Origin: Streptomyces canus
Lineage (GTDB): Bacteria > Actinomycetota > Actinomycetes > Streptomycetales > Streptomycetaceae
Assembly: GCF_030815415.1 (NCBI RefSeq)
Contig: NZ_JAUSWW010000001.1
Location: 3,844,001-3,908,000, forward strand
Direction: 5' to 3'
Length of the DNA: 64,000 bases
Shown: piece by piece, positions 29,080-38,291 of the stretch
How positions within the stretch are numbered: position 1 is the stretch's first letter
Layout: the number at the start of each line of letters is the position of its first letter
Program-made: the position numbers and the translations under genes
The notes under the pieces: model-generated
Told to the model about the DNA's origin: nothing
The model's input: the letters and a program-made list of their open reading frames with translations, nothing else
Database searches by the model: none

Positions 29080-29762
29080 CTCCCGCTGGTTCCCTGCTCG
29101 TGGCCGACGACCTGCGCAAGGCGTACGGCCCGACCCTGGCGCTCGACGGCGCCCAGTTCTCCATCCACCCGGGCGAGGTCGTCGCCGTGATGGGCCCCTC
29201 CGGGTCCGGCAAGTCCACGCTGCTGCACTGTCTCGCCGGGATCGTGACGCCCGACTCGGGCTCGATCATGTACGGCGGGCGCGAGATGGCGACGATGAAC
29301 GACGCCCAGCGCAGCGAGCTGCGGCGCTCCCAGTTCGGGTTCGTCTTCCAGTTCGGTCAGCTCGTCCCCGAGCTGACCTGTGTGGAGAACGTCGCCCTGC
29401 CGCTGCGGCTCAACGGCACCTCCCGCAAGGAGGCCGAGCGGACCGCCCTGACGTGGATGGAGCGGCTGGAGGTCGACGACCTGAAGAAGAAGCGGCCGGG
29501 CGAGGTCTCCGGCGGGCAGGGGCAACGTGTCGCCGTGGCACGGTCGTTGGTGACCGGCCCGCGCGTGCTGTTCGCCGACGAGCCCACCGGCGCGCTCGAC
29601 TCGCTCAACGGCGAGCGGGTGATGGAGCTGCTCACCGAGGCCGCGCGGTCCACCAACGCGGCCGTCGTACTGGTCACGCACGAGGCGCGGGTGGCGGCCT
29701 ACTCCGACCGCGAGATCGTCGTACGGGACGGGAAGTCCCGGGACATGGAGCGAGTCGTATGA
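29076..29762 (+). CDS. ABC transporter ATP-binding protein (MacB/LolD type)
   Basis: A 228-residue ABC ATPase with Walker A (GPSGSGKSTLLHC), Q-loop (FVFQFGQLVPELT), signature (EVSGGQGQRVAVARSL), Walker B (VLFADEPTGALDS) and H-loop (VLVTHEARVAA). The ALDS Walker B region and size fit the MacB/FtsE/LolD exporters that pair with FtsX-like permeases, and such a permease follows with a 4-base overlap. Likely role: export of, or resistance to, an envelope-active compound. Confidence 0.94.
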   Translation: MTPAGSLLVADDLRKAYGPTLALDGAQFSIHPGEVVAVMGPSGSGKSTLLHCLAGIVTPDSGSIMYGGREMATMNDAQRSELRRSQFGFVFQFGQLVPELTCVENVALPLRLNGTSRKEAERTALTWMERLEVDDLKKKRPGEVSGGQGQRVAVARSLVTGPRVLFADEPTGALDSLNGERVMELLTEAARSTNAAVVLVTHEARVAAYSDREIVVRDGKSRDMERVV

Positions 29763-32086
29763 AGCAGTGGACGCGGGACCTCGGTATGGGGGTCAGGTTC
29801 GCGTTCGCCGGGGGACGTGAGGGCTGGGTCCGGGTCGCCCTGACGGCCGTCGGGGTGGGGCTCGGGGTGGCGCTGCTGCTGCTGACGACCGCGATCCCGA
29901 ACGCGATGGCGGCACGCGGCGACCGGGAGGACGCACGGGCCGACTCGGCGTTCAGCGCGACCCCGTTGAAGAAGGCCGACGACACCCTGATCGTCGCCTC
30001 CGTCGGCACGACGTACCACGACAAGAACGTGCGAGGGCGGGAGCTGGAGCCCGAAGGGGCGAAGGCGCCACTGCCGCCGGGGGTGCGGAGGTTCCCGGCG
30101 GTGGGCGAGATGGTGGTCTCCCCCGCCCTCAAGAAGCTCCTGGAGTCGGACGACGGCAAGCTGCTGCGCGAGCGGCTGCCCGACCGGGTCGTCGGCACCA
30201 TCGGGGAGAGCGGACTGGTCGGCCCGGCCGAACTCGCCTTCTACCGGGGCGCCGAGGGGCTCGCGGCGCACATGAACAGCTTCCACTCAGAGCGCATCGA
30301 CAAGTTCGGGAACCCGGACCCGAGCCCGTCGGACCGGATGGACCCGACCCTGCTGCTGTTGATCCTCGTCGTCTTCATCGTGCTGCTGATGCCCGTGGCG
30401 GTCTTCATCGCCGCGGCCGTACGGTTCGGCGGGGAGCGGCGGGACCGGCGGCTCGCGGCGCTGCGGCTGGTGGGCTCCGACGCCCGGATGACCCGGCGGA
30501 TCGCGGCGGGCGAGGCGCTCGCCGGGGCCGCGGTGGGCGTGCTCTTCGGTGCGGCGTTCTTCCTGGGCGCCCGGGAGTTCGTGGGCTCGGTCGAGGTCTT
30601 CGACATCAGCGTCTTCCCCAGCTATCTGAACCCGTCGCCGCTGCTGGCCCTGCTGGTGGCCGTCGCGGTTCCGGCGGCAGCCGTGGTCGTCACCCAACTC
30701 GCCCTGCGCGGTGTGGTGATCGAGCCGCTCGGTGTGGTGCGGACGGCGAAGCCCGCGCGGCGCCGGCTGTGGTGGCGGCTGCTGCTGCCGGTGGGCGGAA
30801 TCGCCCTGCTCTACCCGATGATCGGCCAGGGCAACGACGGCGGCGACTTCAACCAGTACCTCGTCACCGGCGGTGTCGTGCTGCTGCTCGTCGGCATCAC
30901 CGCGCTGCTGCCCTGGATCGTCGAGGCGGTCGTCGCCCGGCTCGGCGCGGGTCCGGTGGCCTGGCAACTGGCCGTGCGCAGGCTCCAGTTGAGCAGCGGT
31001 ACGGCGGCCCGCATGGTCAACGGCATCGCGGTGGCGGTGGCCGGGGCGATCGCGCTCCAGATGCTGTTCGCGGGCGTCGAGGGCGACTACACCAAGCCCA
31101 CCGGCAAGGACGTGTCCCGCGCCCAGATGCAGGTGCAGGTGCCGACCGGGGCCTCCCTCTCGGCGGCGCAGGCGAAGTTCGAGGCGACCCGGGGCGTCAA
31201 GAGCACCGTCGCGCTGTCGTCGGGGTACCTCGGCGAGAGGCCCAAGGACCCCGAGAAGTGGGCCCAGGTGAACGTCGGCGACTGCGCGTCCCTACGCGTG
31301 ATGGCGAAGCTGCCCTCGTGCCGGGACGGCGACGTCTTCCTCATCAAGGGCGGCGAGTTCAACTACGAGACCCCCGAACTGGTGAAGCAGGGGCGCACGC
31401 TCTGGTTCGACGGGTCCGGCCGCGCCGAGCCGGTGAAGTCGATCGCCTGGCCCGTGCCGAAGAACCTGAAGGAGGCCCAGTCGATCGAGGACCCGACCGG
31501 CATGAAGAACGGCGGCCTCCTGATGACACCGAGCGCCCTGCCCGAGGGGGCCGAGAAGACCGTCTCCGGGGACCTCTATCTGCGGCTCGACGAGTCCCTG
31601 CCCGGCGCACGGGAGTACGTCCGCAACACGGCGGCGCGCATCGACCCGTACGACGAGCCCATGGTCTGGGTCTCCGAGGCCCGCGACGACACCTACGAGT
31701 CCATCCGTACCGGCCTGTTCGTCGGCGCCTCAGCGGTCCTGGCACTGATCGGCGCGAGTCTGCTGGTCTCCCAGCTGGAGCAGCTCCGTGAACGCAAGAA
31801 GCTGCTGTCCGCGCTGATCGCCTTCGGCACCAAGCGCTCCACGCTGAGCCTGTCGGTGCTGTGGCAGACGGCGATCCCGGTCGGCCTCGGACTGGTGCTG
31901 GCCTCGACGGTGGGGCTGACGCTCGGCGTGGTCCTGCTGAAGATGACGGACACCCCGGTGTCCGTGGACTGGGCGAGCGTGCTGTCGATGACGGGCGCGG
32001 GTGCCGCGGTCGTCCTGGTGGTGACGCTGCTCAGTCTGCCGCCGCTGCTGCGGCTGATGCGGCCGGACGGGCTGCGCACGGAGTAG
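29759..32086 (+). CDS. FtsX-like ABC transporter permease
   Basis: A 775-residue permease. It has an N-terminal helix (VALTAVGVGLGVALLLLTTA), an extracellular domain, an FtsX block of three helices near residues 195-330, further helices, a large second extracellular domain (about 440-630) and a C-terminal FtsX block ending LLSLPPLLRLMRPDGLRTE. The double FtsX layout is typical of actinobacterial MacB/BceB-like exporters. It completes the PadR-ABC-FtsX operon. Confidence 0.92.
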   Translation: MKQWTRDLGMGVRFAFAGGREGWVRVALTAVGVGLGVALLLLTTAIPNAMAARGDREDARADSAFSATPLKKADDTLIVASVGTTYHDKNVRGRELEPEGAKAPLPPGVRRFPAVGEMVVSPALKKLLESDDGKLLRERLPDRVVGTIGESGLVGPAELAFYRGAEGLAAHMNSFHSERIDKFGNPDPSPSDRMDPTLLLLILVVFIVLLMPVAVFIAAAVRFGGERRDRRLAALRLVGSDARMTRRIAAGEALAGAAVGVLFGAAFFLGAREFVGSVEVFDISVFPSYLNPSPLLALLVAVAVPAAAVVVTQLALRGVVIEPLGVVRTAKPARRRLWWRLLLPVGGIALLYPMIGQGNDGGDFNQYLVTGGVVLLLVGITALLPWIVEAVVARLGAGPVAWQLAVRRLQLSSGTAARMVNGIAVAVAGAIALQMLFAGVEGDYTKPTGKDVSRAQMQVQVPTGASLSAAQAKFEATRGVKSTVALSSGYLGERPKDPEKWAQVNVGDCASLRVMAKLPSCRDGDVFLIKGGEFNYETPELVKQGRTLWFDGSGRAEPVKSIAWPVPKNLKEAQSIEDPTGMKNGGLLMTPSALPEGAEKTVSGDLYLRLDESLPGAREYVRNTAARIDPYDEPMVWVSEARDDTYESIRTGLFVGASAVLALIGASLLVSQLEQLRERKKLLSALIAFGTKRSTLSLSVLWQTAIPVGLGLVLASTVGLTLGVVLLKMTDTPVSVDWASVLSMTGAGAAVVLVVTLLSLPPLLRLMRPDGLRTE

Positions 32087-32100
32087 CCGGTACGACGATG

Positions 32101-32128
32101 AGGGCCCCTCCGGTGCGGGAGGGGCCCT
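32101..32128. terminator. Bidirectional terminator
   Basis: A perfect 11-bp stem with a 6-base loop, 14 bases after the permease stop and 10 bases before the stop of the convergent roadblock gene. Confidence 0.8.
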
Positions 32129-32138
32129 TTCCGCGTGC

Positions 32139-32567
32139 TCAGAGGCTGTACTCCCGTACCACCCGCCGCACCTGGGCGAAGAGCATGCCCACGTTCACCG
32201 ATTTCCGGCAGACCACCACGGCCACCACGTCCTGCTGCTCGTTCAGCCGGATGAACAGGTGGGTGAGGTTCTCGCTGTTGACCAGGATCTCCTGGAAGAA
32301 GTGGTTGTCGCCGCCCACCCCGCGGCGTTCCTTGAAGACGTCCTCGATCATCACGACCGTGCGGCCCTGGAACAGGTCGAGCGTCGCACCCGCCAGCAGG
32401 TCCAGCACCTCCGGCGGATGGTTCTCGACGGTCTCGTACGAAAGGAGCATGCCGGTGGACATGTCGACCACGCCCGAGGCGACACAGTCGGGGGCATCGG
32501 TACGCAGTGACTTGACCAGGCCCATCACCTGATCGGAGAAACCAGGGGTCATACGCTTCGTCGCCAT
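32139..32567 (-). CDS. Roadblock/LC7-like protein A
   Basis: A 142-residue protein starting MATKRMTPGFSDQVMGLVKS with VASGVVDMSTGMLLS and DVVAVVVCRKSVNVGMLFAQ, consistent with a roadblock/LC7 profilin-like fold. In Streptomyces these proteins normally regulate small Ras-like GTPases in conservons, but no GTPase, DUF742 gene or kinase is present here. It ends the three-gene minus-strand operon; the gap to the upstream LC7 gene is 4 bases. Confidence 0.75.
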   Translation of the reverse strand: MATKRMTPGFSDQVMGLVKSLRTDAPDCVASGVVDMSTGMLLSYETVENHPPEVLDLLAGATLDLFQGRTVVMIEDVFKERRGVGGDNHFFQEILVNSENLTHLFIRLNEQQDVVAVVVCRKSVNVGMLFAQVRRVVREYSL

Positions 32568-32571
32568 CCCT

Positions 32572-32958
32572 TCAGACTCCTTCCGCTGCCTTGTGCGTGA
32601 GGATCGAGCCGATACGGTCGAGAGCGGGCTGGGTCGCCCGGTGCAGTCGGTCCACGTCCATGCCCTCGTCGCCGAGGACGACCATCAGGGCGGTGTCGCC
32701 GACCGCGTAGAACGCCGCACAGCCGTGACTGCCGTAGGTCACGGTCTGGCGCAGGGTGCCCCGGGCGGTCGCCTGGGCGGTGCGGCGGGCGAGACCGAGG
32801 CCGGCCGCGGCGAGGGCGGCGAGGCCCTCCGGATCGATGGAGTCGGCGGTGTCCGCCGCGATAAGCAGTCCGTCGGCGGCGGCGACCGCCGTGTCGGTGA
32901 TGCCGGTCACCTGTTCGCGCAGTCCACGCATTTCCCGTGCCAGTGCTTCGTGATCCAT
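32572..32958 (-). CDS. Roadblock/LC7-domain protein B
   Basis: A 128-residue roadblock/LC7 protein: LREQVTGITDTAVAAADGLL, GLAALAAAGLGLARRTAQ and CAAFYAVGDTALMVVLGDEG are typical family blocks. It has GC-rich codon use and a canonical length. It lies between the DUF4388-like gene upstream and the other LC7-like gene, suggesting the three products form one complex, possibly a heterodimeric LC7 pair. Confidence 0.88.
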   Translation of the reverse strand: MDHEALAREMRGLREQVTGITDTAVAAADGLLIAADTADSIDPEGLAALAAAGLGLARRTAQATARGTLRQTVTYGSHGCAAFYAVGDTALMVVLGDEGMDVDRLHRATQPALDRIGSILTHKAAEGV

Positions 32959-33035
32959 GTATTCAACTCCCCTATTTCTGTTCGGATCTGTTCGGCTTCT
33001 TCATTCGAGGCCTCTCTTCGGGCTCATTCGGGCGC

Positions 33036-33893
33036 TCATTTGGGGGCTCCGTTTCGCATCCGGAAGAATCCGCCGGGTTTACGGCGGGGCAGGCTGCCGG
33101 GGACGAGCGGCGGGGCGGTGGGAGGCGACGGATCGCGCTGCCGCACCCCCTGGCCGTCGGGGAGGGGGCGGACCGGGATCGGGGTGGGTGCCACGGCGCA
33201 CTCAAGGAGGCCCTCGCCGAGCATCCGGGCCATCTCGACGGTGACGGTGTAGACGCCGCGCCCGGTGCGGAAGGCCAGGTCACGGGCGGTGCTGCGGCCG
33301 TCGGCGTGGGTGAGCAGCTCACGGTGCAGCGCGGTGAGGGGGCCGGCGTCCATGCCCGGGACCGGATGCGGGCGCTCCCGCTCGGGGTGCACGGGGTGGG
33401 GCAGCGCGGCCAGGGCGGCAAGCCTGCGGGTGCCTTCCTGGAGCAGCCGGTTCGACGTCTCGCCGACGGCGATCGTGGCGAACGGCTCGGTCTCGGCGCC
33501 CCGTTCGCAGCCGTGCACCCGGCCGGCGAGGACGGCGAACACGGCGTCGTGCAGCGCCATCACACACACGACCTTGAGCTGGGCGGCCCCGGCGTAGCCG
33601 CGCGCGATCAGTCGGGCCGCCGGCCAGCGCGCGCCGCCCGACTCCCGTACCAGCGCGGCCCATTCCTCCCCGCTGACCCGGCCCGAGCGCAGCAGCAGCG
33701 CCTCCGGGCCGGGGGCGCCGGGACTCTGCGCGCCCACGACGAGGCCGTTGCGCAGATGGAGGGTGCCACCGGGCGCACCGGCCACTCTCAGTTCCCCGGT
33801 GAACTCCTCACGCCCGCACAGTGTCAGGGCGTGTGCCAGCAGGTCGTGACCGACCCGGTCGAGGTCGAGGGGGTCGCGGAGGCCCGACATCAC
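33036..33893 (-). CDS. DUF4388 (PATAN)-like protein in a roadblock operon
   Basis: A 285-residue protein. Its N-terminal part (FTGELRVAGAPGGTLHLRNG, VVGAQSPGAPGPEALLLRSG, VSGEEWAALV) resembles the DUF4388/PATAN fold, found with signalling proteins. A central helical part ends with a winged-helix-like stretch (LLTHADGRSTARDLAFRTGR), and a Pro-rich basic tail closes it. A link to roadblock proteins is also seen in myxobacterial and deltaproteobacterial two-component networks. The downstream LC7 gene follows 77 bases later. Confidence 0.6.
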   Translation of the reverse strand: MMSGLRDPLDLDRVGHDLLAHALTLCGREEFTGELRVAGAPGGTLHLRNGLVVGAQSPGAPGPEALLLRSGRVSGEEWAALVRESGGARWPAARLIARGYAGAAQLKVVCVMALHDAVFAVLAGRVHGCERGAETEPFATIAVGETSNRLLQEGTRRLAALAALPHPVHPERERPHPVPGMDAGPLTALHRELLTHADGRSTARDLAFRTGRGVYTVTVEMARMLGEGLLECAVAPTPIPVRPLPDGQGVRQRDPSPPTAPPLVPGSLPRRKPGGFFRMRNGAPK

Positions 33894-34059
33894 TTCCCCC
33901 TGGCATTTCGCACATACGCCTGGCGCGTAGCACTGAGGGGGTATGTGTATCAGCCGTGCGGCATATTTCGGCCGGGTTATTCCGAGCTGCTCCCAGCTGT
34001 CGGAAATTGAAGCCTGGAGCCGTTCAATTCACTTTGTTCGGCGCTCATTTGAACGATTC

Positions 34060-35385
34060 TCATCCCAGATCGGCGGGGCCGTCCTTGGGGGCAGGGTCGT
34101 CCGTGGGGGTCACGGGGGCGATGTCCGCCGCCGTGGCGCCCCTCGGGCGGGGGGACTGCTTCAGGGCCTGTTCCTGGGAGTACGACCGCAGATAGCCGAC
34201 CACCGTGTTCGTGACCGCGACCAACGGCACCGCGACCACCGCACCGCCGATCCCGGCGATCATGCCGCCCGCGGCGACGGACAGGACCACGGCCAGCGGG
34301 TGGACCCGGACCGCGCGGCCCAGGATGAACGGCTGCAGGATGTGCCCCTCGATCTGCTGCACCGCCAAGACGACCGCCAGGGACATGACCGCCGTGAAGA
34401 CGCCCTGTGTCACCAGCGCGACCACCACCGCCAGCGCGCCCGAGACGACCGCGCCCACCAGCGGGATGAACGCGAACAGGAAGATGAAGACCGCCAGCGG
34501 CACGGCCATCGGGACACCCAGGAAGTAGATACCGAGGCCGATGAAGATGGCGTCGATCAGAGCCACTATCACCGTGCCGCGCACATAGGCCGTCAGCGTG
34601 CGCCACGCGCGCGGGCCCGCACCCGCGACGCCGGGCCGCGCCGCCGCCGGCACCAGCCTCAGCGTCCACTCCCAGATACGCTTTCCGTCGTAGAGCAGGA
34701 AGAGCGTCGAGAAGGCGGCGAGCAGGATGCCCGTCAGCGCCTCGACGACGACCGTCACACCTTCCAGACCGGCCGACGTGATCTGGTCCGTGTTCGCGCC
34801 GACCGCCTCCCGCAGGTTCTCGGCGATGTCGTTGATCTGCTTGTCCGTGACATGGAACGGGCTGTTGAGCAGCCAGTTGCGCAACTCGTCGATGCCGTCC
34901 TGAACCTGGTCGGAGACGTTGTCGATGTTCTCCATGACCTGCCAGGTCACGAACCATCCGATCAGGCCCATCACGACGAAGCCGAGGATCGCGGTGAGCG
35001 CGGTCGCGAGGCCGCGCGGGACGCCGTAGCGCCGCAGCCACGCCACCGTCGGCTGGAGCAGCGCGGTGATCAGCAGCGCGGCCACGAAGGCGAGGACGAC
35101 GAGCTGTACGGCACTGATGACCCGCATGAGGACCCAGACCGTGCCCGCCAGGACGAGCAGTCGCCAGCCGGCCTCGGCGGCGACACGCATACCCCACGGG
35201 ACCGCCTGCGCGGGATCAGGGCGGGGTACCGCGGCGAGGGGCGCTTCGTCGGGGGGCGGCGAAGGCTCGTCGGGGGGCAGGTCCTCCTCCTCGCGCTCCG
35301 CCTCCGCGCGGCGCTCGTCCAACCGGTCACCCATCTCGGTCAGTCCGTGGCCGAGCCGGCCGAGCCACCCAGGCACTCGCGACAT
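34060..35385 (-). CDS. AI-2E family transporter (UPF0118)
   Basis: A 441-residue membrane protein. After an acidic/Pro-rich N-terminal 75 residues come paired helices (LLVLAGTVWVLMRVISAVQL, VVLAFVAALLITALL), a long extracellular domain with DNVSDQVQDGIDELRNWL, and C-terminal helices with the family signature FIPLVGAVVSGALAV and HILQPFILGRAVRVHPLAV. Family members export autoinducer-2 or act in Na+(Li+)/H+ exchange; the substrate here is unknown. Start at 35385; a GTG 39 bases upstream is a possible alternative. Confidence 0.9.
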   Translation of the reverse strand: MSRVPGWLGRLGHGLTEMGDRLDERRAEAEREEEDLPPDEPSPPPDEAPLAAVPRPDPAQAVPWGMRVAAEAGWRLLVLAGTVWVLMRVISAVQLVVLAFVAALLITALLQPTVAWLRRYGVPRGLATALTAILGFVVMGLIGWFVTWQVMENIDNVSDQVQDGIDELRNWLLNSPFHVTDKQINDIAENLREAVGANTDQITSAGLEGVTVVVEALTGILLAAFSTLFLLYDGKRIWEWTLRLVPAAARPGVAGAGPRAWRTLTAYVRGTVIVALIDAIFIGLGIYFLGVPMAVPLAVFIFLFAFIPLVGAVVSGALAVVVALVTQGVFTAVMSLAVVLAVQQIEGHILQPFILGRAVRVHPLAVVLSVAAGGMIAGIGGAVVAVPLVAVTNTVVGYLRSYSQEQALKQSPRPRGATAADIAPVTPTDDPAPKDGPADLG

Positions 35386-35473
35386 GATCCGTGTCCGTCC
35401 CTTTCCCCCGTCTTTGCCCACCACTCCCCCCTGGAGTCCGTAAGTCGTCCGTCAGACCGTACAACAGGGCGAA

Positions 35474-35502
35474 AGCCCCCCACCGTAGGACGGTGAGGGG
35501 CT
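35474..35502. terminator. Terminator of the lytic transglycosylase gene
   Basis: A 13-bp stem with one mismatch and a 3-base loop, 37 bases after the stop codon of the minus-strand transglycosylase-like gene. Confidence 0.7.
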
Positions 35503-35538
35503 GCGCGGGGTTGAGCGTCGGCCGGGGGCCGGGCGGCT

Positions 35539-36243
35539 CTAGTACCAGTGGTTGGCCTGCCAGAAGGACCAGGCCTCGCACGGGCTGCCGTAGCGGCTGT
35601 CCATGTAGTTGAGGCCCCACTTGATCTGGGTGGCCGGGTTGGTCCGCCAGTCGTCACCGACGGAGGACATCTTGGAGCCGGGCAGAGCCTGGAAGAGACC
35701 GTAGGCACCCGAGGAGGCGTTGACCGCCGTGTAGTTCCAGCTTGACTCGTGGTCCACGATGTTGCTGAAGCACGTCCACTGACCGCTCGGCACCAGCTGT
35801 CGCGCCATCGCCTGGATCTGCGCGGTGGAGTACGAGCTCTGGACGGGGAAACTGGAGGAGTCCCGGGAGGCGGCGGCGGCCTTGACCTCGGCGCGCTCCT
35901 TGGCTTCCTTCGCCGCCTTCTCGGCGGCTTCCTTCTTCTCGACAGCCGACTTGGCAGCAGCCTTGCGAGCCGATTCCTCGGCGTCCTTCTTCGCGCTCAC
36001 GTCGGCGGCGATGGCCTGGACATTGGCCTGCTGCGTCAGGGACGCGGTCTGCACCTGGACCTGCTGGCCCGCGGGTATGTCCGCGAGGAGCGTCGAATCG
36101 GCTACTGCCGCTTCGGCGTCGTTCGTCTGCGCGGTGCTGCCCGAGGCAACGCCGACGACGCTTCCGACAGCGGTGACCGCGGTGGCAGAGGCCACTGCGA
36201 ATCCCCGGACCGAAATCGGACTCACACGGTTTCCTTCCAGCAT
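35539..36243 (-). CDS. Secreted lytic transglycosylase-like protein (SLT domain)
   Basis: A 234-residue secreted protein with a signal peptide (VRGFAVASATAVTAVGSVVG, cleavage after the ASG region) and a Lys/Ala/Glu-rich coiled-coil (about 85-135). A C-terminal lysozyme-like domain contains NIVDHESSWNYTAVN (catalytic Glu), SSGAYGLFQALPGSKM and QIKWGLNYMDSRYGSPCEA. It should cleave peptidoglycan glycan strands. The start ATG at 36243 follows GGAAACCG within 15 bases. A long structured leader (36249-36500) suggests riboswitch control. Confidence 0.88.
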   Translation of the reverse strand: MLEGNRVSPISVRGFAVASATAVTAVGSVVGVASGSTAQTNDAEAAVADSTLLADIPAGQQVQVQTASLTQQANVQAIAADVSAKKDAEESARKAAAKSAVEKKEAAEKAAKEAKERAEVKAAAASRDSSSFPVQSSYSTAQIQAMARQLVPSGQWTCFSNIVDHESSWNYTAVNASSGAYGLFQALPGSKMSSVGDDWRTNPATQIKWGLNYMDSRYGSPCEAWSFWQANHWY

Positions 36244-36248
36244 CGCCC

Positions 36249-36500
36249 GCTTCGGTGACCCTGGCGGACGCAATCTTGCCCCTGGCGCTGACCTCCCAAC
36301 TGCTGGGTCACGGGAGGTTCGGGCCCGGTGGGCAACCCCCGTGAGGGAGGCGCCGCATGGTGCTCGGGCGGCATACGACGTCGGCTATGGAGTTGAAGCT
36401 GGTGGTGCTGTGGTGCCGTACCGCTGGGGGTACAGGTGTGTCGTATGCGGGGCCTGACAGGAATGAGACTCTGCCGCAAGCGGACGCCGAGTGGCAATTC
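36249..36500 (-). promoter_or_regulatory. Structured leader; candidate c-di-AMP (ydaO-type) riboswitch
   Basis: On the minus strand between about 36500 and the transglycosylase start, several GC-rich complementary blocks occur, including GGGGGTTGCCCACCGGGCCC and then CAGCAGTTGGGAGGTCAGCG. The second is similar in spacing and sequence to the 3' core of ydaO-type aptamers. Streptomyces cell-wall hydrolase genes (for example rpfA) are known c-di-AMP riboswitch targets. Homology was judged by eye only. Confidence 0.4.
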
Positions 36501-36644
36501 TGAGTTGCGTGTGAAAGCTCACACCTCGTTTGGCCCAGGGGATTTCAGGAAACCCGCACACCGCGAGGCGCCGCCCGGCTAGGCTCACTGCCTTTCCGGA
36601 CGGCGCCAACTATTGCGTAACCCTTGTGAAGTTGGACGACAGGG

Positions 36645-37967
36645 TCAGATCTGCCCGTCCTCCAGCATTTCGGTCACAAGGGCGGCGATCTGGGACCTCT
36701 CGGACCGCGTCAGCGTGACGTGGGCGAAGAGCGGATGTCCCTTCAGCTTCTCCACGACGGCGACGACACCGTCGTAGCGACCCACCCTCAGATTGTCCCG
36801 CTGGGCCACGTCATGGGTGAGCACCACCCGCGAATTGGCACCGATTCGGGACAGAACGGTGAGAAGCACATTCCGTTCCAGCGACTGCGCCTCGTCCACG
36901 ATCACGAACGCGTCGTGCAGCGAGCGTCCGCGGATGTGGGTGAGGGGCAGGACCTCGAGCATCCCGCGTGCGGTGACCTCCTCGATGACCTCGCGGCTGG
37001 CGACCGCGGACAGCGTGTCGAAGACCGCCTGCGCCCAGGGGCTCATCTTCTCGGACTCGGAGCCCGGCAGATAGCCCAGCTCCTGCCCGCCCACCGCGTA
37101 CAGCGGACGGAAGACCATGACCTTCTGGTGCTGGCGGCGCTCCAGGACCGCCTCCAGACCCGCGCACAGCGCGAGTGCCGACTTGCCGGTGCCGGCGCGG
37201 CCTCCCATCGACACGATCCCGATGTCCGGGTCGAGCAGGATGTCCAGCGCGATGCGCTGCTCCGCGCTGCGCCCCTTGATGCCGAACGCCTCCCGGTCAC
37301 CGCGCACCAGGCGGATGTTGCCCTCGGGACTGACCCGCCCCAGCGCCTTGCCGCGCTCGGACTGGATCGTCAGACCCGTGTGCACGGGCAGGTCGGCGGC
37401 CTCGGGGACGTACATATGGCCTTCCTCGAAGAGGATGTCCACCTGTTCGCCCGGCAGGGTCAGTTCGGACATTCCGGTCCAGCCGGAGGAGCCCGTGATG
37501 GCGAGCTCGGCGCGGTACTCCTCGGCGAGGAGACCGACCGAGGACGCCTTGATCCTGAGCGGGAGGTCCTTCGAGACGACGGTGACGTCGAATCCCTCGG
37601 CCTGCAGATTGCGGGCGACCGCGAGGATGCGGGAGTCGTTGTCCCCCAGGCGGTAGCCGCTGGGCAGCACGCTGGGGTCCGAGTGATTGAGCTCGACACG
37701 GACGGTTCCGCCGAGGTCCCCGATCGGGATGGGGGCGTCGAGGCGGCCGTGCCGCACCCGGAACTCGTCGAGCAGCCGCAGTGCCTGCCGGGCGAAGTAA
37801 CCGAGCTCGGGATGGTGCCGCTTGGCCTCCAGTTCCGTCACCACGACGATGGGCAGCACGACCTCGTGCTCGTCGAAGCGGTTCAGGGCGTGCGGGTCGG
37901 CCAGCAGAACGCTGGTGTCGAGAACATAGGTGCGCCGGTCTGGCATACGGCGCTTTGTGCTGGTCAC
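36645..37967 (-). CDS. PhoH-family protein with N-terminal PIN domain
   Basis: A 440-residue PIN-PhoH fusion. The PIN nuclease domain is TYVLDTSVLLADPHALNRFD, VVVTELEAKRHHPELGYFAR and LGDNDSRILAVARNL, with conserved acids. The PhoH NTPase has GGRAGTGKSALALCAG (Walker A) and DAFVIVDEAQSLE (Walker B). Such proteins are proposed RNA helicase/nucleases that act on RNA in stress. The GTG at 37967 is preferred because family members have a short basic tail before MPDRR; ATG 37946 is possible. The region upstream is 324 bases to uppS. Confidence 0.92.
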   Translation of the reverse strand: MTSTKRRMPDRRTYVLDTSVLLADPHALNRFDEHEVVLPIVVVTELEAKRHHPELGYFARQALRLLDEFRVRHGRLDAPIPIGDLGGTVRVELNHSDPSVLPSGYRLGDNDSRILAVARNLQAEGFDVTVVSKDLPLRIKASSVGLLAEEYRAELAITGSSGWTGMSELTLPGEQVDILFEEGHMYVPEAADLPVHTGLTIQSERGKALGRVSPEGNIRLVRGDREAFGIKGRSAEQRIALDILLDPDIGIVSMGGRAGTGKSALALCAGLEAVLERRQHQKVMVFRPLYAVGGQELGYLPGSESEKMSPWAQAVFDTLSAVASREVIEEVTARGMLEVLPLTHIRGRSLHDAFVIVDEAQSLERNVLLTVLSRIGANSRVVLTHDVAQRDNLRVGRYDGVVAVVEKLKGHPLFAHVTLTRSERSQIAALVTEMLEDGQI

Positions 37968-38291
37968 CACGGAAGGACGTACCCCCTCGGATGAGGTCGG
38001 GGAGCGACGGAGTGGAGCTGGACCGATCGACGGCCGCGATGCACGGGCCGAAGACCGGCCCTCCACTGCTTCTTCCGTGCTGAAACCGCACGGTCGAGCT
38101 GGTGCAAAGGGCCTCCCGGGCGAACGGCTCCGGTGCCGTCCGCTGAGATCCGACACCCGTGGTTCGGGTGTCGACCTGCTTGGCTTATGCCCTCGAACAT
38201 GCGCTGCCATGCCGGTACGTATGACGGCGCGCTGGTGAACTCCTTGTTACTTCCGCCCCAAACGGGGTAGGCCGGGCGCTTGCCGCGCGCC
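37968..38291. other. Intergenic region between phoH and uppS
   Basis: No gene was found. It contains the likely phoH promoter and a perfect 9-bp hairpin (38151-38173, arms CGACACCCG/CGGGTGTCG, 5-base loop) 119 bases downstream of the uppS stop, a candidate uppS terminator or processing site. Confidence 0.55.
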
